From Natronohydrobacter sp. (GTDB lineage Bacteria > Pseudomonadota > Alphaproteobacteria > Rhodobacterales > Rhodobacteraceae), in assembly GCA_020832585.1 (NCBI GenBank), contig JAFIEL010000004.1, positions 1 through 63,672 on the forward strand: DNA of 63,672 bases, written 5' to 3'. Every line of letters begins with the position of its first letter. The first letter of the stretch is position 1. The translations under genes were made by a program, and so were the position numbers. The notes below the pieces were generated by a model. That model was not told where the DNA came from. It searched no databases and saw only the letters and a list, made by a program, of their open reading frames with translations. Of this stretch, positions 8,303 to 18,005 are shown piece after piece.

Positions 8303-10789
8303 TCATCCATCCTTGCGAATGGTCGCGTTTGACGGATCATAGGGGCTGTCACAGGTGACAACCGCATCCCAAAGCTGATCAAACATGCGGACCTTGAGTT
8401 TGGTGCCCTCAGTCGCCAGATCGGGACGGACATAGCCCATGCCGATGGATTTTCCGAAAGCCACGGAATAGCCACCAGAGGTCAGACGCCCAATCTTTGT
8501 ATCGCCGAGATAGAGCGCTTCGCGGCCCCAGGGATCAGCATCGGCAGGTCCGTCAATCAACAGCGTGCAACACTTTGCACGAACACCCGTCCGTTCCATT
8601 GCAGACTTGCCGTTAAACTCCTTGGACATGTCGATGAAGCGCGGCAGATCGGCTTCCAGCGGAGTGGCATCGCGGCCGAGTTCATTGCCGAAAGCGCGAT
8701 ACGATTTTTCCTGCCGCAACCAGTTCTGCGCCCGTGCGCCCACCAGTTTCAGCCCCACATCCTCGCCCGCTGTCATCAACTGGTCGAACAGGTAATTCTG
8801 CATCTCGATTGGATGGTGCAATTCCCATCCCAGCTCGCCCGTATAGGCGACGCGCACCGCGCGGACCGGACACATTCCCAGTTCGATATTGCGCATCGAC
8901 AACCAGGGGAAACGTTTGTTGGACAGCGCCGTTGCAGGATCGGCGTCCTTCACCAGCTTTCCTAGAAGATTACGCGATTTCGGACCTGCAACAGCAAAGA
9001 CACCCCATTGCGTTGTCACATCATGAATGTCGATCCAGCCGAATTCGGCCATCTTGTCCTCGGCAGCCTTGCGCAGGAAATCGCCGTCATAAGCTGTCCA
9101 TGCACCCGCCGAAATCAGGTAGTATTCATGCTCAGCCAACCGGACGATCGTGTATTCCGTGCGCACAGTGCCAGCAGAGGTCAGCGCATAGGTCAGGTTG
9201 ATCCGCCCGACGCTTGGCAGCTTGTTACAAGTAAACCAGTCCAGAAACGCAGTTGCGCCCGGTCCGCGCACCAGATGTTTGGTGAAGGCCGTGGCATCGA
9301 TCATGCCCACGCCTTCTCGGATGGCCTTTGCCTCTTCAACCGCATATTGCCACCAGCCGCCCCGGCGGAAACTGCGCGCGGCATGGTCGTCGAACCCTTC
9401 GGGCGCATAGTAATTCGGCCGCTCCCAACCGTTCACCTGCCCGAACTGCGCGCCCTTCGCCTTTACACGATCATAGCAAGGGGCGGTGCGCAGTGGGCGG
9501 CAGGCTTCGCGTTCTTCGTCCGGGTGGTGCAGGATGAAGACATGCTCATAACATTCCTCGTTCTTGCGCGCCGCATATTCGGTTGTAATCCAGGAACCGT
9601 AGCGCTTGGGGTCAAGCGATGCCATGTCGATCTCGGCCTCACCGTCAACCATCATCTGCGCCAGATAATAGCCCGTACCGCCTGCCGCGGTTATCCCGAA
9701 GCTGAACCCTTCGGCCAGCCACATATTGCGTAAGCCCGGCGCGGGCCCGACCAGCGGGTTGCCATCGGGCGTATAACAGATGGGGCCGTTGTAATCGTCC
9801 TTCAAGCCGACCGTTTCCGATGACGGCAGGCGATGGATCATGGACATGTACTCTTCTTCGATCCGCTCCAGATCAAGCGGGAAGAGGTCGGCGCGGAAAC
9901 TCTCGGGCACATCATATAGGAAACGCGCGGGCGCATTGCGCTCATATGGGCCAAGAATCCAGCCACCGCGCTCTTCGCGCACATACCATTTGGCATCAGC
10001 GTCCCGAAGAACCGGGTGTTCGGGATTGTTCTTGCGGTATTCGACCAGCATCGGGTCCGGTTCGGTGACGATATACTGATGCTCGACCGGAATCGCCGGG
10101 ATCTTGATCCCAAGCAGACGCGCTGTGCGCTGGGCATGATTGCCCGTGGCCGTCACGACATGTTCCGCAGTGATCTCGAAACGCTCATCCGAGGGCACAA
10201 GATTGCCGCCTTTCTCGATCATGCGGCTGCAGGACACGATCCATTCCGCACCAGTCCAGCGGTATCCATCGACCTGTACCTTGCGCAGGATCTCGGCACC
10301 AAACTGGCGCGCACCCTTTGCCATGGCCTGAGTCACGTCCGCCGGGTTGATATACCCATCTGTCGGATGATAGAGCGCCCCGACAAGGTCTTCTGTGCGC
10401 ACCAGTGGCCAGCGATCCTTGATCTGGGCAGGGGTCATCCACTCATAGGGGACGCCGACGGATTCGGCCGTTGCAGCATAGAGCATGTATTCATCCATGC
10501 GCGCCTGCGTTTGGGCCATCCGCAAGTTGCCCACAACCGAAAACCCGGCATTCAATCCGGTTTCCGCTTCGAGCATCTTGTAGAATTTCACACTGTAATC
10601 ATGGATATGGCTGGTCGCATAGCCCATATTGAACAGCGGCAGAAGCCCTGCAGCATGCCAGGTCGAACCAGAAGTCAGTTCGTCGCGCTCCAGCAGAAGG
10701 GTGTCCCATCCGGCCTTCGCCAGATGATAGGCAATCGAAGCTCCTACGGCACCCCCACCGACGATGAGCGCTTTCACATGCGTTTTCAT
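8303..10789 (-). CDS. Dimethylglycine/sarcosine dehydrogenase-like flavoprotein with GcvT domain
   Basis: This 828-residue protein has an N-terminal FAD-binding oxidoreductase domain (ALIVGGGAVGASIAYHLAK dinucleotide motif, residues 8-26; STWHAAG, where related enzymes attach FAD to His) and a C-terminal aminomethyltransferase (GcvT-like) folate domain from about residue 430. Such enzymes oxidatively demethylate dimethylglycine or sarcosine and pass the one-carbon unit to tetrahydrofolate, as in glycine betaine catabolism. The ATG follows GGAGG by 7 bp. No betaine or sarcosine oxidase partner gene is adjacent, so the exact N-methyl substrate is open. It is a single-gene unit between a non-coding region and the flagellar cluster. 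Confidence 0.85.
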   Translation of the reverse strand: MKTHVKALIVGGGAVGASIAYHLAKAGWDTLLLERDELTSGSTWHAAGLLPLFNMGYATSHIHDYSVKFYKMLEAETGLNAGFSVVGNLRMAQTQARMDEYMLYAATAESVGVPYEWMTPAQIKDRWPLVRTEDLVGALYHPTDGYINPADVTQAMAKGARQFGAEILRKVQVDGYRWTGAEWIVSCSRMIEKGGNLVPSDERFEITAEHVVTATGNHAQRTARLLGIKIPAIPVEHQYIVTEPDPMLVEYRKNNPEHPVLRDADAKWYVREERGGWILGPYERNAPARFLYDVPESFRADLFPLDLERIEEEYMSMIHRLPSSETVGLKDDYNGPICYTPDGNPLVGPAPGLRNMWLAEGFSFGITAAGGTGYYLAQMMVDGEAEIDMASLDPKRYGSWITTEYAARKNEECYEHVFILHHPDEEREACRPLRTAPCYDRVKAKGAQFGQVNGWERPNYYAPEGFDDHAARSFRRGGWWQYAVEEAKAIREGVGMIDATAFTKHLVRGPGATAFLDWFTCNKLPSVGRINLTYALTSAGTVRTEYTIVRLAEHEYYLISAGAWTAYDGDFLRKAAEDKMAEFGWIDIHDVTTQWGVFAVAGPKSRNLLGKLVKDADPATALSNKRFPWLSMRNIELGMCPVRAVRVAYTGELGWELHHPIEMQNYLFDQLMTAGEDVGLKLVGARAQNWLRQEKSYRAFGNELGRDATPLEADLPRFIDMSKEFNGKSAMERTGVRAKCCTLLIDGPADADPWGREALYLGDTKIGRLTSGGYSVAFGKSIGMGYVRPDLATEGTKLKVRMFDQLWDAVVTCDSPYDPSNATIRKDG

Positions 10790-11006
10790 TCAGGAACCTC
10801 CGACAGGATATTGGCTGCAATCCTATTCGCAAATCCTGTGAATTGAGGGAAAGGCTTTGCCGACTAACCACAGGTTAAAAACGACCTTTGATAACGTTGG
10901 GGCCGGCCAGTTGCGTCATGCGCCGAATCCGCCTGCGCAAAGCCTGTCCAGGAACGACTGTGTCGAAGGTGAATTGACTTGAGATACCAAGGTAACGGGC
11001 CAAATT

Positions 11007-12119
11007 CTATTGCACGATCATTTCCGCATGTAGGGCACCGGCTGCATTGATACTGCTCAGAATATCGATCATGTCGCGCGGAGAAACCCCAAGAGCATTC
11101 AGCCCTGCAACGATCTCTGACAGCGACGTGCCGCCATTGAACTCTGCCAGATTGGTCGCGGGCCTGTCGTCAAGCCCGACCTGTGTTCGCGGCACCACGA
11201 TCGTCTCCCCCTCCGCGAAGGGATTTGGCTGCACGACCAATGGCGCTTCTTCCACGCGCAATGTCAAACCACCCTGCGCTACAGCAACCCGGCTGATACG
11301 GACATCTTCACCCATGACGATTGTGCCAGAGCGCTGATCGACAACGACCCGCGCGCGGGTTTGCGGTGTGATCAGCACGTTTTCGATCCTTGCGAGTGCA
11401 TGCGCCGGTGACGACATGCCGGTAGCGGCAAGGTCCAGCACCACAGTTCCGGGATCGGTCATGGACGCGACCGCGCGATTGAAAGTTCGGTTAATCTGCT
11501 GTTCTATCTGCGCTGCCGTGGAAAAATCCGGCACACGCAATGCCAGACGAATGCGCGACAGGCTTGACAGGTCGAAATCCACTTCACGCTCGACACGCGC
11601 ACCCATCGGTATCGTCCCCGAGGTCGGAACACCGCGAACTTCCCGTGCCCCTTGCCCTTCGATAGCGGCACCACCCGCAATGACCGTTCCCTGGGAAACA
11701 GCGTAGATCGTGCCATCTGCGCCATTCAACGGGGTCATCACCAAGGTTCCGCCCAACAGACTTGTAGCGTCACCGATGGCCGAAACCGTCACATCGACAC
11801 GCCCCCCTGCCCGTGCAAAGGGTGGAAGAGTCGCCGTGACGATCACTGCCGCGACATTCCTGGGCCGAAACTGCTCTCCAGTCACGTTGACACCCAATCT
11901 TTCCAGGATGTTGGAAAGGATGTCTTCGGTGAATGGCGAATTGCGCATGCCATCACCCGTTCCGTCCAAGCCCACTACAAGACCATAGCCTAATAGGTCA
12001 TTACCGCGAACACCATCGAATTCGACAAGATCTTTCAATCTCACCGACGCATCGGCCGATGTTATCACAAGTGCTGACATCATGGTACACAGCAAAAGAC
12101 GCAGCATCGCCCCTATCAT
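11007..12119 (-). CDS. flgI: Flagellar P-ring protein FlgI
   Basis: This 370-residue exported protein has a Sec signal peptide (MIGAMLRLLLCTMMSALVIT, cut near ADAS-VRLK). The mature start VRLKDLVEFDGVRGNDLLGYG and the GLVVGLDGTGD motif are hallmarks of FlgI, which polymerises in the peptidoglycan layer as the bushing of the flagellar rod. Its ATG overlaps the flgL stop by 4 bp (ATGA), so the two are translationally coupled. It is the last gene of the leftward run motB-flgE-flgK-flgL-flgI. No strong terminator is seen after it. Confidence 0.96.
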   Translation of the reverse strand: MIGAMLRLLLCTMMSALVITSADASVRLKDLVEFDGVRGNDLLGYGLVVGLDGTGDGMRNSPFTEDILSNILERLGVNVTGEQFRPRNVAAVIVTATLPPFARAGGRVDVTVSAIGDATSLLGGTLVMTPLNGADGTIYAVSQGTVIAGGAAIEGQGAREVRGVPTSGTIPMGARVEREVDFDLSSLSRIRLALRVPDFSTAAQIEQQINRTFNRAVASMTDPGTVVLDLAATGMSSPAHALARIENVLITPQTRARVVVDQRSGTIVMGEDVRISRVAVAQGGLTLRVEEAPLVVQPNPFAEGETIVVPRTQVGLDDRPATNLAEFNGGTSLSEIVAGLNALGVSPRDMIDILSSINAAGALHAEMIVQ

Positions 12120-13123
12120 CGTAAGTAATCCGCCAAGCTCAATCGCGAAAGCCGTGCAGTCATCGTGTAGATCATTTCCAGCTGACTCATTGTCTGCTCC
12201 AGTTTGCTGGCGGATTCGTAGGGATCGACAGCGAGCAACTCTGCCAACGAGATCGACAGACTGGTGCGCTCCGCCTCTGTTCGACTGGACGCTATCGCTG
12301 CGCGCTCTTCCGAGATCCCAAGGCGTGCCGACAGGTCCAGCAGGCCCTGTGATGCGTCTTTCATGGGCAGGGCGTTTTGCAGAACAATCGTGCGCTGTTC
12401 AGCCATTCCAATCCCGGGGAGTCCGCGGCTGAGCACCGCCCCTGTCGCCAGAGTCGCAAGAGCTTTCCTGATCGCCTTGTCTTGCGCGGTAACAGTCATG
12501 CTGATCTCCGTTCCATGGCCCAGATCAATCGCCCCTGGAATCGGTGCGCCGCCAAGATATCCGAGATTGTCGAAACCCGAGCCAGGAGCAAACCACGCAC
12601 CGACAAGGCCCGACAGTGCGGCGGGATCGACCGGATCAGGAAGGTCCGAAATCAGCGCATCGAGTATCGCCTCCGGTTTCGCAAGCGAAGGTCCATCCCC
12701 ACGCGTTCCGGCAAACAGAGTACGTTCGCCGAAACTGGTATTCAGCAGCCTCACGACATCGGAGAAGGCGTTCGAAACTCCATCCATTTTTCTCTCGAAG
12801 GCAGCGTCGTCCGTCACAAGCCCTAGGCGCTGCGCATCCAGGGCGACTTGCTCTACCTTGCTCGCCAGATCCTGGACGATGGCTTGTTGCGCGCCCAGCA
12901 ACGACGCCGTCGTCTGTGCAATGCTCCTTCGAGTGGTGGCAAGTTCCAGTGACTTTTGAAGTGCGCCAAGTTCGGCAACATTTCCGCCCAGATGATGAAC
13001 CTTGTCGCGCGCCTGACCGGTTGTCATTTCCTGAGACAAGACCGAGAGCGCAGTTTTGAGCCGCGCATTATGTCGACCCAGCGAAAGCGTACGGGACATG
13101 TCACCAAATGATGTCGGAATCAT
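12116..13123 (-). CDS. flgL: Flagellar hook-filament junction protein FlgL
   Basis: This 335-residue protein has a flagellin-like N-terminal helix region (MIPTSFGDMSRTLSLGRHN and the following coiled coil) and a matching C-terminal helix (residues about 280-335, SKLEQTMSQLEMIYTMTARL). These pair in the junction between hook and filament. Between them is a variable domain. It lies 3 bp downstream of flgK and overlaps flgI by 4 bp. It could be called a flagellin-related HAP3; the position next to flgK supports FlgL rather than flagellin. Confidence 0.9.
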   Translation of the reverse strand: MIPTSFGDMSRTLSLGRHNARLKTALSVLSQEMTTGQARDKVHHLGGNVAELGALQKSLELATTRRSIAQTTASLLGAQQAIVQDLASKVEQVALDAQRLGLVTDDAAFERKMDGVSNAFSDVVRLLNTSFGERTLFAGTRGDGPSLAKPEAILDALISDLPDPVDPAALSGLVGAWFAPGSGFDNLGYLGGAPIPGAIDLGHGTEISMTVTAQDKAIRKALATLATGAVLSRGLPGIGMAEQRTIVLQNALPMKDASQGLLDLSARLGISEERAAIASSRTEAERTSLSISLAELLAVDPYESASKLEQTMSQLEMIYTMTARLSRLSLADYLR

Positions 13124-13126
13124 GAC

Positions 13127-14572
13127 TCAGATCTCCAGAATTGTTCGCAACATGGCATCAACTGTGGACAGCACTCTCGCGTTGGCACTGTAAGCCTGCT
13201 CCAGTATCAGAAGCTTGCTCAGCTCTGCGTCAGTATCGACCCCCTGTGCTGCGAGAGTTTCGCTGAGCATAGCAACGCGCGCAACGTTGAACCCGTTGCG
13301 CTGATCGGACCCAAGACGTTGCGTGGCGACACTGGACAAAAGGTCAGTCGCGTGGCCCTGCAACGATCGTAACGGTGACTGAGTAGCGCCGAGTGTTGTC
13401 TGCATGTCTAGCGTGCGTGCCATTCGATCCAACACAGAGTTGTCCAGTACATCCCCAGGACCCGTCGCATTGATGCCTGTGCGCAGCCGCCATTCTGCGC
13501 CCCCTTTCGATGGGTCCAGCGCTGGGTTGATGGAAAGCAGTCCTGCAATTCCATCCAACGCAGCGGGTAGCGTTGTGTGGCCCGCCAAACTGAACAATCC
13601 GAAATCGCCAGGATCAAGGCTTTGATCAATGTCGGAACCCGAAAAGCGTGAAACAAGATCAGCTGCCAGTAGGTCAAGGTCGTGCAGCATCGCCGGCGCA
13701 ACATCGTCCCGCAGTTGCAAAAACGCCCCGACAGTGCCCTCAGCGAAGATCACCGATCCGGACACAATCTCGCGACCATTTATCGAAACGCGCGAAAGCG
13801 CGCCATTTTCAACGCCATCGCCCGCTCGAGGATCTGGACTGCGCGAAAAGCTGAACTGTGCAGCATCGCGATCAACCAGAATGGAGCCATCGCGCGCCAT
13901 CAACATGATCCGCCCGTCATCGCGCGGGAATTCTTGAACGGGAATGCGCTGAGCGACTTTGTCCACGAGCGATTGACGGAGGTCCATCAGCCCCTCCGGG
14001 GTGCCGCCAAGGAGGGTCTGTCGCTGTATCTTGTGATTCAAATCGGCGATATCATTCAGGGTATTGTTCAACCATTCGATATCTTGGGCAACACCTGCAT
14101 CTGCCCTGTCGCGTTCGACAGCCAGCATGTCGTGCAAGCCTCTGATCTTTGTGGAAATATCGTTCGCTGCCTGAATGCTTTGCTGCAAGAAAGCCGTCTG
14201 ATCCGGTTGAAGGCTGGCGCGTTGCAAGGCGGTGCCAAGACGCGCTATGCTTTGCCCTAGGCTGCCATCTTCACTGGGCAAGCCAAGCCCGGTTTCCATC
14301 TTCTGCCAGAACGCTCCGAGCAGACTGTCGCCACTTGCCAGGGTGGTCGCCTGTCGAAGATCGCCAATCAAAGCACGATCCATATGCCGGGTGATGCCCG
14401 TCATGGCCACGCCACTGCCTGTACCCCCCAGTACCCTCGCTCTCTGATTGAGGGTTCGCACACCATAAGATTCGGTCTGCGAATTCGCGATATTGTCAGC
14501 GACAATCTGGGCGCCGCGTGCAGACAGGTTCAAACCGCTCAGTGCTGCAGAAAAGGCAAGCGATAGCGACAT
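13127..14572 (-). CDS. flgK: Flagellar hook-associated protein FlgK
   Basis: This 481-residue protein carries the N-terminal rod/hook signature (FSAALSGLNLSARGAQIVAD, then NIANSQTESYGVR) and the C-terminal helix pair of the FlgK family (AYSANARVLSTVDAMLRTIL). FlgK joins hook to filament together with FlgL. The ATG at 14572 with an upstream GAGGGGG is preferred over a TTG at 14578, which lies too close to that site. It is 23 bp downstream of flgE. Confidence 0.93.
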   Translation of the reverse strand: MSLSLAFSAALSGLNLSARGAQIVADNIANSQTESYGVRTLNQRARVLGGTGSGVAMTGITRHMDRALIGDLRQATTLASGDSLLGAFWQKMETGLGLPSEDGSLGQSIARLGTALQRASLQPDQTAFLQQSIQAANDISTKIRGLHDMLAVERDRADAGVAQDIEWLNNTLNDIADLNHKIQRQTLLGGTPEGLMDLRQSLVDKVAQRIPVQEFPRDDGRIMLMARDGSILVDRDAAQFSFSRSPDPRAGDGVENGALSRVSINGREIVSGSVIFAEGTVGAFLQLRDDVAPAMLHDLDLLAADLVSRFSGSDIDQSLDPGDFGLFSLAGHTTLPAALDGIAGLLSINPALDPSKGGAEWRLRTGINATGPGDVLDNSVLDRMARTLDMQTTLGATQSPLRSLQGHATDLLSSVATQRLGSDQRNGFNVARVAMLSETLAAQGVDTDAELSKLLILEQAYSANARVLSTVDAMLRTILEI

Positions 14573-14595
14573 GATCAAGACCCCCTCGAATATCG

Positions 14596-15909
14596 TTACC
14601 GTTTGATATTTGTTGTTTCCTGGAACATCTCATCGACGGTCTGGATGACCTTCGCATTCGAGGAGTAGGCGCGTTGGGTCTGGATAAGTCCTGTCAGTTC
14701 CGCCGCGACATCGGTCGCGGATTCCTGAAGGGCGAAGCCCACGAACTCTCCTACCGGGCCGTCGCCAGCATCCCACAGGAAGTAAGGCCCACTGTCCCGC
14801 GAGACCTGAAAGGCTTGTGCGTTTCGCGCGGTCAATCCATTGGGATTGGGCACATCGACAATCGGGATGCGAAACAGTGTCCGGCGAAAGCCCTGATCGT
14901 ACACAGCGTCAAGATTGCCATTGGCATCAACCATCAATCCAACCAGGCTACCAGCCCCGAAACCGTCCTGCTCCACTCCGGCAGGCGAGAAAGTTGCCCC
15001 GCGCTGTACGATCCCACCGCCTTCGCCGAGCCGTCCGATCGCGAACTGAATCTGCTGACCACCTGCTTCTATCATCATCTGACCTGTGGCGGGATCGTAG
15101 TCACCGCCTTCGGCACCGACCCTGTCGACAGTCAAGAGCGTGCCCCCACGCCCAGGCGAATCGTCGAATACAAGGTCATAGGTTCCCAGAGATTCACCAT
15201 TCTGTGCATGGGTGAGTTCCAGACGCCAACTGTTCGAGACTGTCGGGGGCGTCAGGTTAGGTGTCATTTCAACATCGATTGTCTGGGCAAGTCCCAGTTC
15301 GTTAAAATACTCTACGGACATGCGAAACGGATCACCCGATGCTGTTGGCAAGGTCGCCGAGGCCGGAAGATTGACGCCAAACCGGATATTCTTCGTCGCG
15401 ACAAAGGATTGCTGGTTGACCTCGACCTGGACCGGTCGAAGCCCTGCGGAACTGTCACGCGGAAAAACCGGGATCGTGCCATCCGGGTTGGCGGGCCAGC
15501 CCAGCAACGCATGCCCCGCAGCATCTCGCAGATATCCCTGCGCATCCTGCCTGAATGACCCGGTAGTGCTCAACAACAAGGGCGCTGTCCCGTCCTGAAG
15601 CCGTGTCCCGAGTTCCGTTGTCACAGGCAGGAACCCACGACCGGAAATGGCGAGATCGGTCGCATTCTGGGTGCCTATCAGCGATCCGCCCTGATCAACA
15701 AGGCGCTGCGTCGTCGTCCGCACCCCGCCGGCAGAGTATTGACCCTGGCCTGCAATGCCCGATCCCACTACCATAGAGTGAAAGGATGTATTGGCCCGTC
15801 GATACCCATAGGTTGCCGAGTTCGCAATGTTGTCCGAGATCGTGGCAAGCCTGGTCGCATTGGCACGCAGCCCGGCAACGCCGGCGTTCATTGAGGAAGA
15901 AATGCTCAT
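14596..15909 (-). CDS. flgE: Flagellar hook protein FlgE
   Basis: This 437-residue protein starts with the conserved MSISSSMNAGVAGLRAN and SDNIANSATYGYRRANTSF (rod/hook family N-terminus), has a FlgE D1/D2-like central part, and ends QTQRAYSSNAKVIQTVDEMF (family C-terminus). FlgE subunits form the hook. ATG 15909, five bases after GGAG, is chosen; a GTG six bases upstream is possible. It lies 69 bp downstream of motB, so the gene order is motB-flgE-flgK-flgL-flgI. Confidence 0.93.
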   Translation of the reverse strand: MSISSSMNAGVAGLRANATRLATISDNIANSATYGYRRANTSFHSMVVGSGIAGQGQYSAGGVRTTTQRLVDQGGSLIGTQNATDLAISGRGFLPVTTELGTRLQDGTAPLLLSTTGSFRQDAQGYLRDAAGHALLGWPANPDGTIPVFPRDSSAGLRPVQVEVNQQSFVATKNIRFGVNLPASATLPTASGDPFRMSVEYFNELGLAQTIDVEMTPNLTPPTVSNSWRLELTHAQNGESLGTYDLVFDDSPGRGGTLLTVDRVGAEGGDYDPATGQMMIEAGGQQIQFAIGRLGEGGGIVQRGATFSPAGVEQDGFGAGSLVGLMVDANGNLDAVYDQGFRRTLFRIPIVDVPNPNGLTARNAQAFQVSRDSGPYFLWDAGDGPVGEFVGFALQESATDVAAELTGLIQTQRAYSSNAKVIQTVDEMFQETTNIKR

Positions 15910-15978
15910 GTCCACTCCAGTCAGAAGGTGATTCTCTCATCCAATCTGACGGCAAGCCCTTAATTTCCAGCTAAGGCG

Positions 15979-16767
15979 TCAGAGTTTCTCTTTGCGAAGC
16001 AGCAAAATCAGTTCAAGCCGGTTGTTTCTTGCTGCCGTCGCGGGACTGACGGAAGGCATGCGATCGGCATTTCCCGTGACGCGATGCACGCGCAATTCGG
16101 GCAAGCCTGCTGCCTCCATGAGCTGCTTCATCGCCTCGGCGCGGCCAATGGTCATGGTCCAGACGGGGTTTTCCAGAAAGACCGCAGGAAAACTGCGCGC
16201 GTGTGCTGTGATCGCGACAGGGTTCGAAACTGTAAGGAATGCATCAGTGATGACATCTGTCAGGAGCCGCAGAACCGGGCGCGGTTGATGTGTCTCGGCT
16301 TCGAAAAGCGGGCGATCATCGAGGTCGAACAGCTCGATCAGCAGTCCCTCATCCGTCATGCGAATGGCCACATGCTCGAATGCTTCCCCTAGAATCTCAT
16401 CCGCTGCAATCTGGGATTCGAGCGCTTCGACGACCATTTCCAACAATTCAAGATCTGCGCGATACCGCTCGCGCGTGGCAATGCTGTCAGTGATCGATTC
16501 GATCACTGACAGGGATTCGCCACCAAGAACGCCGTCACTGCCGGCAGAATTCGACTGGATTGCAAATGTCGCCGAGAAGTAATCCGCCACACCCTTGCGT
16601 TTCTCTTCTTCGACTGAGCCGAGCAGCCAAAGCATGAGGAAGAACGCCATCATAGCGGTCACGAAGTCCGCATAAGCCACTTTCCAGGCACCACCATGAT
16701 GCCCATCGCCTGCCACCACACGCTTGCGTTTGATGATCACAGGCCTGACATTGTCAGAACCTTTCAT
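15979..16767 (-). CDS. motB: Flagellar stator protein MotB
   Basis: This 262-residue inner-membrane protein has one transmembrane helix (residues about 30-52) whose Asp34, in AYADFVTAMMAFFLMLW, matches the proton-carrying Asp of MotB. A plug-like segment follows, then an OmpA-type peptidoglycan-binding domain (residues about 140-262, with GRAEAMKQLMEAAGL and ARNNRLELILLL). No motA is adjacent in this window, and none is next to it on either side; it must be elsewhere. The ATG at 16767 is preferred over an upstream GTG because the family begins close to this point. Confidence 0.92.
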   Translation of the reverse strand: MKGSDNVRPVIIKRKRVVAGDGHHGGAWKVAYADFVTAMMAFFLMLWLLGSVEEEKRKGVADYFSATFAIQSNSAGSDGVLGGESLSVIESITDSIATRERYRADLELLEMVVEALESQIAADEILGEAFEHVAIRMTDEGLLIELFDLDDRPLFEAETHQPRPVLRLLTDVITDAFLTVSNPVAITAHARSFPAVFLENPVWTMTIGRAEAMKQLMEAAGLPELRVHRVTGNADRMPSVSPATAARNNRLELILLLRKEKL

Positions 16768-16965
16768 AATACCACCCGAAATTTCACCCAACTCTACTGT
16801 AAGCTTTGCGGCTGAATCAGAAGTTAATGTCCGGCTGGGCAGGTATCGATCCGATCACAAATACATCAGAAACCGGGTTAAGCATCGTTTTGTCGCCGTG
16901 ACAGACTGCGAGAGGGGATTACAAATGCTCTGAAGCGCGCTAAAATGAAAGAAAAAGAGGCAGTG

Positions 16966-17559
16966 ATGAGCAGAGTAATCATTTCGCTGACACTTGTGTT
17001 GGCGCTGGCGGCTTGTGGCAGCAGAGGAGGAGGCAATTTCTCCGCGCCACGAAATCTGGAAAACGCATGTCTGATGGAGCGCGAGCGACCGCAATATTTC
17101 GCGGCCATGCGCGCAACAGAACGTCGCTGGGGTATACCCCTGCCCGTTCAAATGGCCATCATCCACGCAGAAAGCCGCTTCATCGGTGACGCCAGAACGC
17201 CGGTGCGCTATACACTTGGCGTGATCCCGATGGGACGACAATCCTCGGCTCTCGGCTATTCACAGGCACTGGATGGCACCTGGGATGAATATGTGCGCGA
17301 AACTGGCAATCGCCGCGCTTCGCGCACGAATATCGCGGATGCGACCGATTTCGTCGGCTGGTACAACAACAAGACACGCGAACGCAACGGCATTGCCCTG
17401 ACCGATGCGCGCAACCTGTATCTGGCCTATCACGAAGGTCACACAGGTTTCGCGCGCGGATCGTACAACGCCAAACCATGGCTGCTTGGCGTTGCAGATC
17501 GAGTTGCGTCGCGGGCCGCAATGTATGACCAGCAATTGCGGGGCTGCGGCCGCCGCTAG
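16966..17559 (+). CDS. SLT-domain lipoprotein, probable lytic transglycosylase
   Basis: This 197-residue protein has a lipoprotein signal (LVLALAAC lipobox; acylated Cys at about residue 17) and a C-terminal transglycosylase domain with catalytic-type Glu in HAESRFIGDA, a tyrosine/glycine-rich ALGYSQALDGTW stretch, and AYHEGHTGFARG. Such enzymes cut peptidoglycan, for instance to let flagellar or secretion structures pass. Its position divergent from motB (199 bp between the starts) suggests, but does not prove, a flagellar role. The ATG at 16966 follows AGAGG; an earlier ATG at 16945 is less likely. Confidence 0.88.
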   Translation: MSRVIISLTLVLALAACGSRGGGNFSAPRNLENACLMERERPQYFAAMRATERRWGIPLPVQMAIIHAESRFIGDARTPVRYTLGVIPMGRQSSALGYSQALDGTWDEYVRETGNRRASRTNIADATDFVGWYNNKTRERNGIALTDARNLYLAYHEGHTGFARGSYNAKPWLLGVADRVASRAAMYDQQLRGCGRR

Positions 17560-17831
17560 GCAACGGCCTGTGCATCAATGCGCTGTCACAATACCCTTGC
17601 CTGGCGCGCGTTTCGCCGGACCGTTTGTTGCACTTCGTTCACGCTGTGCAGGGGCGTGCTCGCGCTCGGCCATTCGGGCATGACGCTGCTGACGGCAGGA
17701 ATAGCTGATCAAGGCAGGTCACAGAATGCTGGAAAGTTCTTCGTTAAAATATCACTATCGTGCCGCATTTTTGACCAAACTGATCGCGAATGTCGGCTCA
17801 ACAAAGTCGATGGCTCTAGAAGGAGACGATC
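17560..17831 (+). promoter_or_regulatory. Leader region before the 57-codon ORF
   Basis: No convincing gene is seen here. An AT-rich stretch (TTCGTTAAAATATCACTATC, 17740-17759) stands out in the GC-rich surroundings and could be a promoter for the downstream small ORF. A 39-codon frame from 17726 overlaps that ORF but lacks a good ribosome site. Confidence 0.3.
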
Positions 17832-18005
17832 ATGTTCACAAGTGACGAAACCGGCGGCAAGAAAATCGCAGGCTTCCTGAAAGGCTCGCTGTTCTCGCGG
17901 CAGAAAAGCGCCGGTGAAGCGCCCGATCAAATCGACACACGTCTCGACATGCTGTCCGAAGGGCTGTCCGCCCGACTGCCGCAGCGCGGCTATATCAGAC
18001 ACTGA
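17832..18005 (+). CDS. Small protein of unknown function (57 aa)
   Basis: This 57-codon reading frame (MFTSDETGGKKIAGFLKGSL at the start, LPQRGYIRH at the end) has a strong ribosome site, AAGGAG, 7 bp before the ATG. Composition is mixed basic/acidic with no membrane helix or signal. It points toward mipZ and the two genes overlap tail-to-tail by 11 bp (17995-18005). I do not recognise the family. The strong ribosome site and clean termination are the evidence that it is real; conservation could not be checked. Confidence 0.6.
   Translation: MFTSDETGGKKIAGFLKGSLFSRQKSAGEAPDQIDTRLDMLSEGLSARLPQRGYIRH

Noticed and set aside
14578-14596. TTG start of flgK at 14578
   Set aside because: The ribosome site is too close to this TTG, and the family starts at the ATG two codons later.
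17726-17845. A 39-codon ORF before the 57-codon ORF
   Set aside because: It lacks a ribosome site and overlaps the better-supported small ORF in another frame.
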